Below, piece after piece: positions 1 through 5,173 of a stretch of 13,976 nt of DNA. A model generated the notes under the pieces. That model was not told where the DNA came from, made no database searches, and saw only the letters and a program-made list of their open reading frames with translations. Where the stretch lies: positions 6,255 through 20,230 of the forward strand of contig JADGMZ010000204.1 in NCBI GenBank assembly GCA_015234495.1, written 5' to 3'. Source of the stretch: Brevundimonas sp. GTDB taxonomy: Bacteria > Pseudomonadota > Alphaproteobacteria > Caulobacterales > Caulobacteraceae. Both the position numbers and the translations under genes were made by a program. Every line of letters begins with the position of its first letter. The first letter of the stretch is position 1.

Positions 1-346
1 CCGCGGTCCAGCGGTGACCCATAGCCGCCCAGTCCCTGAGGCCCAGATGGCCGTCGTCGAAGGAGGCGACGAAGGTCTGCATGGCGAAATACCAGTGCTC
101 GTAGCTGTCGGCCGTCTCCGCCCGCTCCAGCGCCAGCGCCAGGCCGGCGTCCAGCCGGGCGTTGAAGCCCGGGTTCTCGACGTCGGCCGGGCCCGGATGG
201 CTGTCGGCGATGATGTCATGGAAGGCCCGGGCGTCATCGCGCAGGGCCTGGCCCCAGTCGGCGGGGGCGGCGACCGGCGTCTCCTGGGCCGAGGCGGCGG
301 AGGCGGCGAGAAGGAGGGCGGCGGCGACGGCGGCGGCAGGCTTCAA
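1..346 (-). CDS. S41-type secreted peptidase, N-terminal part (runs off left edge)
   Basis: The first 115 residues of a minus-strand gene are visible; the rest lies beyond position 1. The start is TTG at 346-344, preceded by a GGAG box 7 nt upstream, and no ATG fits the signal peptide better. Residues 1-20 form a Sec signal peptide (KPAAAV then an Ala/Leu core) with an ASA|Q cleavage site, so the protein is exported. The mature part has 'AFHDIIADSHPGP' (41-53) and 'YEHWYFAMQTFVASFDDGHL' (82-101). This Asp-Asp-Gly-His region preceding the catalytic domain is typical of the helical N-terminal part of alphaproteobacterial S41 (C-terminal-processing) peptidases. The Ser/Lys catalytic residues would lie outside the window, so activity cannot be judged. 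The gene is divergent from ccmC. Family assignment is from memory of the N-terminal pattern and is moderate; the secreted coding region itself is much surer. Confidence 0.62.
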   Translation of the reverse strand, partial: MKPAAAVAAALLLAASAASAQETPVAAPADWGQALRDDARAFHDIIADSHPGPADVENPGFNARLDAGLALALERAETADSYEHWYFAMQTFVASFDDGHLGLRDWAAMGHRWTA

Positions 347-382
347 GGCAGGGCTCCAGGACTGGTCGCCGCCTTGTGGAAC

Positions 383-396
383 GCCGTCCGGACGGC
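383..396. promoter_or_regulatory. 14-bp perfect palindrome in the divergent peptidase/ccmC intergenic region
   Basis: GCCGTCCGGACGGC reads the same on both strands. It lies 37 nt upstream of the TTG start of the minus-strand peptidase and about 100 nt upstream of ccmC. A second small inverted repeat (CCGCCG at 418-423, CGGCGG at 430-435) follows. Such a position suits a regulator site serving one or both divergent genes. GC-rich DNA yields palindromes easily, and no known regulator consensus was recognised. Confidence 0.3.
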
Positions 397-493
397 CGCC
401 ACTTAAGACTTGGTAATCCGCCGCAGGGTCGGCGGGTGCGCGTCAATCGCTCAAGTAGCGTCCGGCGCGATCACCGACTAAAGAGCGCTTCTG

Positions 494-1216
494 ATGTTCG
501 GCCTCGCCAATCCCGACCGCTTCCTGCGCTTCACCAACCCGCTGACGCCCGTCGTCTGGGGGCTGGCGGTCGTGCTGCTGGCCGTGGCCAGCTGGATGGC
601 CTTCGCCGTGCCCGAGGACTTCCGCCAGGGCGACACGGTGCGCATCATGTTCGTGCATGTGCCCGCCGCCTCGGTGGGTCTTGCGGCCTATGCGGCGCTG
701 GGCGTGTCCAGCTTCTTCGCCCTGGTGTTCCGCCACCCGCTGGCCGACGCCGCCGCCCGCGCCGCCGCCCTGCCCGGCGCCGCCCTGACGGCGCTCGCCC
801 TGGTCACCGGCAGCCTGTGGGGCAAGCCGATGTGGGGCGCCTGGTGGGCCTGGGGCGATGCGCGGCTGATGTCGGTGCTAATCCTGTTCCTGTTCTACCT
901 CGGCTACATGGCCCTGCGCGCCTCCATCGACGACGAGGCCAAGGCGGCGCGGGCCGCGGCGGTGCTGGGCCTGGTCGGCCTGATCAACCTGCCGATCGTG
1001 AAATTCTCGGTCGACTGGTGGAACACCCTGCACCAGCCGGCCTCGCTGATCCGCGCCGGGGGCCCGTCGATGCCGGCCGAGTTCCTGACCCCGCTGCTGG
1101 CCATGATGACCGCCTACGGCCTGTTCTTCGCCGCCGTCTGGCTGACCGCCATCCGCACCGAGATCGTGCGCCGCCGGGTGCTGTCGATCCGCGCCCGCCG
1201 CGCCATGGAAGCCTAG
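494..1216 (+). CDS. ccmC: Haem exporter / haem-handling protein CcmC
   Basis: A 240-residue integral inner-membrane protein of the System I cytochrome c maturation pathway. CcmC holds haem at the periplasmic face and, with CcmAB and CcmD, loads it covalently onto CcmE. The family hallmarks are present: about six hydrophobic segments, the first conserved histidine in 'RIMFVHVPAAS' (H55), the tryptophan-rich WWD motif 'WGKPMWGAWWAWGDARL' (110-125), and the second haem histidine in 'SVDWWNTLHQPASL' (H180). The length matches the family. The WWD motif reads WWAW-G-DAR, with one glycine more than the WWxWDxR form I know from E. coli and rhizobia. No strong Shine-Dalgarno precedes the ATG. It begins a ccmC-ccmD-ccmG run, and ccmA/ccmB are not next to it. 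Confidence 0.96.
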   Translation: MFGLANPDRFLRFTNPLTPVVWGLAVVLLAVASWMAFAVPEDFRQGDTVRIMFVHVPAASVGLAAYAALGVSSFFALVFRHPLADAAARAAALPGAALTALALVTGSLWGKPMWGAWWAWGDARLMSVLILFLFYLGYMALRASIDDEAKAARAAAVLGLVGLINLPIVKFSVDWWNTLHQPASLIRAGGPSMPAEFLTPLLAMMTAYGLFFAAVWLTAIRTEIVRRRVLSIRARRAMEA

Positions 1217-1230
1217 GGGAGGCCTGACCG

Positions 1231-1392
1231 ATGCTCGATCTCGACATGGGCAAATACGCCGCCTTCGTCTGGCCCGCCTGGGGGATCAGCGCGCTGGTGC
1301 TGGCGACGCTGGCCGCCCGCGCCGTGCTGGCCGCCCGCCGCTGGCGCGCCGAACTGAAGCGGCTCGAGACCGCCCGTCCGGTCGGGGACTGA
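1231..1392 (+). CDS. ccmD: Haem exporter protein CcmD (small membrane subunit)
   Basis: A 53-residue protein, easily missed because of its size. It starts at ATG 1231 with a strong GGGGAGG ribosome binding site 8 nt upstream, immediately after the ccmC stop. It has the CcmD pattern: a short N-terminus with 'MGKYAAFVWPAWGISALVL' (6-24), one transmembrane helix (about 11-35), and a basic cytoplasmic tail (RRWRAELKRLE). CcmD stabilises the CcmABC complex and is needed to release holo-CcmE. The position between ccmC and ccmG, 14 nt after ccmC and 3 nt before ccmG, supports the call and a shared transcript. Confidence 0.93.
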   Translation: MLDLDMGKYAAFVWPAWGISALVLATLAARAVLAARRWRAELKRLETARPVGD

Positions 1393-1395
1393 GCC

Positions 1396-1992
1396 ATGAA
1401 TCGCTGGTTCGCCCTCATCCCCCTGCTGGCGCTGGGCCTGCTGGTCGCCTTCGCCGCCCTGCGGCTCGGCGACGTGGCCGGGCGAAACCTCGCCGACGGC
1501 CGCAGCGGCAACGCGTACCGGCCCGACGCCCTGATCGGCCAGCCGGTTCCGGAGACGGTCCTGCCCATCCTCACCGGCGCCACGGCCGGGCCGGGGGTGG
1601 TCGACCTGAAGACCGCCGGCGTCGGCAAGCCGATGCTGATCAATGTCTTCGCCAGCTGGTGCGCGCCCTGCCGCATCGAGCACCCGCAGCTGATGGCGCT
1701 GAAGGCCCGGGGCGTGGCCATCGTCGGCGTCGCCTGGAAGGACGACCCGGCCGCCACCCGCGCCTTCCTCGACGAACTGGGCGATTCCTATTCGATCGTG
1801 CTGGTCGACCGCGAGGGCCGCGCCGGCCTCGATCTCGGAATCACCGGCGCGCCCGAGACCTTCGCCGTCGACGCCATGGGCAAGGTTGTGGCCAAGTCGT
1901 CCGGTCCGCTTATCGACCAGGCCGAGGCCGACCGGCTGGTCGCCGCCATCCAGGCCCCGCCCCGGCCGCTGCCGACCGCCGTCACGCGCTGA
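1396..1992 (+). CDS. ccmG: Thiol:disulfide interchange protein CcmG/DsbE
   Basis: A 198-residue membrane-anchored periplasmic thioredoxin. It reduces the haem-binding CxxCH thiols of apocytochrome c before haem ligation. An uncleaved N-terminal anchor (residues 5-22, 'FALIPLLALGLLVAFAAL') is followed by the thioredoxin domain. The active site 'FASWCAPCRIEHP' holds C89 and C92, and the cis-proline loop 'GAPETF' has P153. The acidic GVAWKDDPAA segment (111-120) is typical of the DsbE/CcmG subgroup. Length is slightly above the usual 175-190 because of a Pro-rich C-terminal tail. It starts 3 nt after the ccmD stop, so it is very probably cotranscribed and translationally coupled. Confidence 0.95.
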   Translation: MNRWFALIPLLALGLLVAFAALRLGDVAGRNLADGRSGNAYRPDALIGQPVPETVLPILTGATAGPGVVDLKTAGVGKPMLINVFASWCAPCRIEHPQLMALKARGVAIVGVAWKDDPAATRAFLDELGDSYSIVLVDREGRAGLDLGITGAPETFAVDAMGKVVAKSSGPLIDQAEADRLVAAIQAPPRPLPTAVTR

Positions 1993-2014
1993 TCCGGCCA
2001 GCCGGCGACGGCCG

Positions 2015-2052
2015 TTAACCCTTTCCCGACGGATTTCATTAACCCTGTCGGG
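2015..2052 (+). promoter_or_regulatory. Duplicated TTAACCCT boxes and small inverted repeat before the 76-residue ORF
   Basis: TTAACCCT occurs at 2015-2022 and again at 2039-2046, 24 bp apart, in an AT-richer patch between ccmG and the next ORF. CCCGAC (2025-2030) and GTCGGG (2047-2052) could pair as a 6-bp stem ending exactly at the start codon of the next ORF. TTAACC-type boxes are common upstream of genes in Caulobacterales. The role here (promoter element, operator or translation control) is inference. Confidence 0.35.
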
Positions 2053-2283
2053 ATGAGCGCGATTCGTCCTCCCGTTCCCTCGCCGCTGTTCCCGGCGCAG
2101 AGCCCGCCGTCGCCGGTCCGGGCCTCGCGCTCGGACTTCTTCCGCGCCGCCCTCGACGGCGTCGGCGCGCCGGCGGCCGCCGCCCCGGACGCTCCGGCCG
2201 TCCCGGCGCGCCCCGAGATCGCCGCCCGTTCGGCCGAGGACCGGCCGCAACGCCCCGGCGCCCTGCTCGACATCCGCGTCTGA
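2053..2283 (+). CDS. Small Pro/Ala-rich protein of unknown function
   Basis: A 76-residue ORF that I do not recognise. It begins 'MSAIRPPVPSPLFPAQ', has a possible short helix 'RASRSDFFRAALDGVG' (24-39), an Ala/Pro-rich linker, and ends 'RPGALLDIRV'. There is no signal peptide, membrane helix or cysteine. In favour of a real gene: it fills the space between ccmG and the DUF1223 gene on the same strand, it follows an intergenic patch with duplicated TTAACCCT boxes, and its ends look designed (Pro-rich head, hydrophobic C-terminal peptide). Against it: it is short, low in complexity and lacks a clear Shine-Dalgarno. It could be an unstructured adaptor or a chance ORF. Confidence 0.5.
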   Translation: MSAIRPPVPSPLFPAQSPPSPVRASRSDFFRAALDGVGAPAAAAPDAPAVPARPEIAARSAEDRPQRPGALLDIRV

Positions 2284-2339
2284 CGCCTCACGCGAAAATG
2301 AGGGGCGCGTCTTTCGCGACCGTGGTTATGGTGCGCGCC

Positions 2340-3092
2340 ATGCGCACGAGGGGCTGGATCATCCCTGCGGCGGCCCTTCTGGCCGCCTCTGTCGCGGCCG
2401 GGTCCAGCGCCCAGCCGTCGGGCGACCCCACGCCCCGCGCCGAGGGCTCGGGCGAGCCGGTGGTGGTCGAGCTGTTCACCGCCCAGGGCTGCGCCGGCTG
2501 TCCCGAGGCCAACACCCGGGTCGAGGCCCTGGCCGACACGCCCGGCGTCATCGCCCTGACCTACGCCGTCGACTACTGGGACTATCTGGGCTGGGCCGAC
2601 ACCTTCGCCCGCCCGGAATTCACCCAGCGCCAGCGCGCCTATCGCCGCCCGCTGAAGCTGCGGGCCGTCGGCACGCCGCAGGTGGTCATAGACGGCCGCC
2701 GCCAGGTTCCCGGAGCCGAGGAGGCCGCGCTCAAGGCCGCCGTCGAGGAAGAGGCGGCGCGCCGCGTCTTCCCGCCCGAGATCGAGTTCCGCGAGACCGG
2801 CGACCGGGTCGGCGTCGGATCCGGCCGCACCCCCGCCGGCGGGGCCGAGGTGGTGGCGGTGATCTACAGGCCCGGCCCCCAGACGGTCGAGATCGAGCGC
2901 GGCGACAACCGCGGCCAGACCGTGCGACAGATCAATGTCGTCCGCGCCGTTCGCGAACTGGGGTCATGGACCGGGCGGCCGGGCCTCTATGACCTGCCGA
3001 CCGGGCTCGAGCCCGACGAGGCGGTGGCGATTCTGGTCCAGGCGCGCGCCGACCGCCGCATCCTCGCCGCCGCCGTCCTGGCGCCGCGCTGA
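2340..3092 (+). CDS. DUF1223 family secreted thioredoxin-like protein
   Basis: A 250-residue protein from the preferred start at 2340; the same frame also has ATGs at 2298 and 2328. The 2340 start gives a clean signal peptide (MRTRGW, hydrophobic IIPAAALLAASVAAG, SSA|Q cleavage near residue 24). The mature protein starts with the DUF1223 signature 'VVVELFTAQGCAGCPEAN' (41-58), a thioredoxin-like strand and a CxxC pair (C51, C54). It continues with 'YWDYLGWADTFARPEFTQRQ' (79-98) and a cis-Pro-like 'VGTPQVVIDG' (110-119), and ends in a beta-rich C-terminal half. DUF1223 has no firmly established role; a periplasmic redox function is inferred from the fold and CxxC. No Shine-Dalgarno is clear; a TTATGGT box just before the ATG would fit leaderless transcription. 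The gene lies after the ccm genes, but a functional link is not shown. Confidence 0.88.
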   Translation: MRTRGWIIPAAALLAASVAAGSSAQPSGDPTPRAEGSGEPVVVELFTAQGCAGCPEANTRVEALADTPGVIALTYAVDYWDYLGWADTFARPEFTQRQRAYRRPLKLRAVGTPQVVIDGRRQVPGAEEAALKAAVEEEAARRVFPPEIEFRETGDRVGVGSGRTPAGGAEVVAVIYRPGPQTVEIERGDNRGQTVRQINVVRAVRELGSWTGRPGLYDLPTGLEPDEAVAILVQARADRRILAAAVLAPR

Positions 3093-3186
3093 ACCGTCAG
3101 CTTTCGTCACTGGCGTCGCTTGAAGCCCCGCGCTCACAGTGCAAGCTTGGCCATCCGCACCCTTGGGTGGAATCACAGGTGACCAC

Positions 3187-4035
3187 ATGAGACCGGCGCT
3201 GCGTCTGCTGACCGCCTTCGGCCTGGCCCTCGCCTGCGCCGCGCCGCAGGGACCGGCGCGCGCCCAGACTGCGCCGTCCGCGACGGAGACGCCGGAGGCG
3301 CGCGCCGTGGCCCAGGTCGTCGTCGCCGCCGAACTGGCCGCCTGGGCCCGGGCCCGCCGCGACCCCGAGGGCCTGCTGGTCGCCGCCCGGATGCTGGACG
3401 AGGTGCCGCTGCGCGCCGGGGCCGACGGGGAGCCGGGGCTGGCCCCGGTGCTGACCGCCGCCGGCCTGCGGCAGGAGGCGGCCGCGTTGCGCGACGATCG
3501 GGGGGGCGTCGACGAAATCGTGGTCACGGGCACGCGGATTCCCACGGTCGCCGACCGCGCGCGGGCCGAGCGCGAGGCCCGGGATCGCGAGCGGGCCGAA
3601 CGCGAGGCGCTGGAGCGGGATCGCGCCGAGCGCGCCCAGCGCCAGCCGGTCACGGTTCAGCCCGCACCCGTTCCCGCGGCTCCTCCTCCTCCTCCTCCCC
3701 CTCCGCCTCCGCCGCCGGGGGCCTGGGTGGGGGTCGCCTCATCGCCCTTCGGCGAGGGGCCGGTGTCGACCGTCCGCCGGCTGGGCTCGCGCGAGACCTG
3801 GAGCTTCGACGTCGACGCCCGCGGCGCCGAGATCCTGCGCATCGCCGCCATCGGCGACGGCGACACCGACGTCGACCTGAGCGTCCGCGACGCCGCCGGC
3901 CGGGTGCTGTGCGCCGACGGTTTCGGCGACCACTATCCGGTCTGCACCCTCGCGCCCGACGCGCCGGCCCGGCTACGCGTGCACATCGTCAATCGCGGCG
4001 CCCTGTGGACCCGCGTCCAGGTGCTCAGCAACTAG
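3187..4035 (+). CDS. Secreted modular protein with TonB-box-like motif, charged helix, polyproline and C-terminal beta domain
   Basis: A 282-residue protein of no family I can name as a whole. I chose ATG 3187 because AGGTGA lies 4 nt upstream and the signal peptide begins there (RPALRLLTAFGLALACAA, cleavage near ARA|Q, residue 26). The order is: Ala-rich helical segment (about 30-105); 'VDEIVVTGTRIP' (108-119), matching TonB boxes of Caulobacterales/Sphingomonadales receptors; an Arg/Glu-rich likely single helix or coiled coil (122-152); a Pro/Ala linker with 12 consecutive prolines (166-177); and a C-terminal beta domain (about 196-282) resembling bacterial pre-peptidase C-terminal (PPC) domains, with 'GDTDVDLSVRDAAGRVL'. 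C242 and C253 could form a disulfide. There is no receptor barrel or plug. It is likely periplasmic and may touch TonB; this is inference. The end is convergent with the phosphotransferase gene. Confidence 0.8.
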   Translation: MRPALRLLTAFGLALACAAPQGPARAQTAPSATETPEARAVAQVVVAAELAAWARARRDPEGLLVAARMLDEVPLRAGADGEPGLAPVLTAAGLRQEAAALRDDRGGVDEIVVTGTRIPTVADRARAEREARDRERAEREALERDRAERAQRQPVTVQPAPVPAAPPPPPPPPPPPPGAWVGVASSPFGEGPVSTVRRLGSRETWSFDVDARGAEILRIAAIGDGDTDVDLSVRDAAGRVLCADGFGDHYPVCTLAPDAPARLRVHIVNRGALWTRVQVLSN

Positions 4036-4039
4036 GCCG

Positions 4040-4072
4040 CCTCGGCGAGCGGCGAGCGGCGAGCCGCCGAGG
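4040..4072. terminator. Candidate bidirectional hairpin between convergent genes
   Basis: CCTCGGCG (4040-4047) and CGCCGAGG (4065-4072) form a perfect 8-bp stem in the 61-nt gap between the TonB-box protein and the minus-strand phosphotransferase. The loop contains a short tandem repeat, GCGAGCG. There is no T-run on either side, so it would be an atypical or weak intrinsic terminator; position and stem support it, tail composition does not. Confidence 0.4.
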
Positions 4073-4096
4073 TTCACGACCCTGCGGACAGGGGAT

Positions 4097-5173
4097 TCAG
4101 GCGCCGGCCTTGCGGGCGAAGGAGAGGGCGCCTTCGGCGAGCATGGGGACCTGGGCGGCCATGGACCTGGCGTGGGCCGAGGCGGCGGTGCCGTCGCGGA
4201 CCCGGCCGGCGATGCCCTGGCAGATGGCCGCCAGGCGGAACAGGTTGTAGGCGAACAGCCAGTCCAGATTCTCCGGCGTCCGGCCGGTCAGGGCCGCATA
4301 CCGCTCGACCATCTGCGCCACGCTGGGGATGCCCAGCGCCTCGATGTCGGCGCCGGCCAGGCCGTTGCGGGCCGTCGCCGGTATCACCCAGGCGATCAGC
4401 AGGTAGGAGAAGTCGGCCATCGGGTCGCCGAGGGTCGACAGTTCCCAGTCCAGCACCGCCCGCACCTCGGGCGTCCCGGGCGCGAGGATCAGATTGTCGA
4501 GGCGGAAGTCGCCGTGGACGATCCGCGTCGGCCCCTCCGGCGGCAGGGTCGCGGCCAGGAATTCGATCAGCCGGTCCATGGCCGCGATCGGCTCGATCTC
4601 GGAGGCGCGATACTGCTTGGTCCAACGCCCCACCTGGCGTTCGAAATAGTTGCCCGGCCGGCCGTAGTCGCCGAGGCCGATGGCGGCGGGGTCGAAGGCG
4701 TGCAGGGCCGCCAGCGTATCGGCCTGGGCATGATAGATGTCGCGCCGCTGGTCCGGGGTCATGCCCGGCAATTTCAGGTCCCAGAGCACCCGGCCCTCGA
4801 CCTTGTCCATGACGTAGAACATCGAGCCGATCACCGCCTCGTCCGTGCACAGGGCCCACGGCCGGGCGACCGGATAGCCCTGGGCGTGCAGGGCCGAGAT
4901 GACCCGGAACTCGCGGTCGACGGCATGGGCCGAGGCCAGCAGCGTCCCCGGCGGCTTGCGGCGCAGCACATAGGCCCGATCCGGCGTGGTCAGCTCATAG
5001 GTCGGGTTGGACTGGCCGCCCTTGAACTGGCGCACCGTCAGCGGCCCGGCGTAGCCGTCGACATTGGCCGTCAGCCAGTCGCCCAGCCGGGCCTCGTCGA
5101 GGGCGTAGCGGGGATCGACCTCCCGCGTGCCGGAGAAGGCGGTCTGGGCGTCCTGGAGGTCGGTCTGGGTCAT
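4097..5173 (-). CDS. Phosphotransferase family protein (APH fold, ACAD10/11 N-terminal-like)
   Basis: A 358-residue cytosolic kinase-fold protein. Visible motifs are the glycine-rich 'FKGGQSNPTYEL' (50-61), an ATP-binding lysine in 'YVLRRKPPG' (K73), a pairing glutamate in 'DREFRV' (E88), the catalytic 'VHGDFRLDNL' (219-228: H220, D222, N227), and the metal-binding 'LDWELSTLGDP' (241-251: D242). This is the aminoglycoside-phosphotransferase-like group related to the kinase part of ACAD10/ACAD11. In animals that part phosphorylates 4-hydroxyacyl-CoA during breakdown of 4-hydroxy acids; bacterial relatives often sit by acyl-CoA dehydrogenases. Aminoglycoside resistance is not implied. Here the start overlaps the glpK stop by 4 nt (ATGA, 5170-5173), so translation is coupled to glycerol kinase. 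The substrate is unknown. A longer reading of this frame through glpK is a shadow. Confidence 0.9.
   Translation of the reverse strand: MTQTDLQDAQTAFSGTREVDPRYALDEARLGDWLTANVDGYAGPLTVRQFKGGQSNPTYELTTPDRAYVLRRKPPGTLLASAHAVDREFRVISALHAQGYPVARPWALCTDEAVIGSMFYVMDKVEGRVLWDLKLPGMTPDQRRDIYHAQADTLAALHAFDPAAIGLGDYGRPGNYFERQVGRWTKQYRASEIEPIAAMDRLIEFLAATLPPEGPTRIVHGDFRLDNLILAPGTPEVRAVLDWELSTLGDPMADFSYLLIAWVIPATARNGLAGADIEALGIPSVAQMVERYAALTGRTPENLDWLFAYNLFRLAAICQGIAGRVRDGTAASAHARSMAAQVPMLAEGALSFARKAGA

Noticed and set aside
14..406. Plus-strand 130-residue ORF at the left edge
   Set aside because: It is the shadow of the minus-strand secreted peptidase, which has a signal peptide and a Shine-Dalgarno; the plus frame is Gly/Arg low complexity.
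2015..2046. TTAA...TTAA boxes as a CtrA binding site
   Set aside because: The CtrA site has a 7-nt spacer between TTAA halves; here the spacer is 20 nt.
1213..2250. 345-residue minus-strand open frame opposite ccmD, ccmG and the 76-residue ORF
   Set aside because: Composition typical of a high-GC shadow frame, no signal or motif, while the plus strand carries recognisable CcmD and CcmG.
4097..5173. Reading the APH-fold protein as an aminoglycoside resistance enzyme
   Set aside because: Its motifs and length fit the ACAD10/11-like phosphotransferases, and it is coupled to a metabolic gene with no resistance or mobile context.
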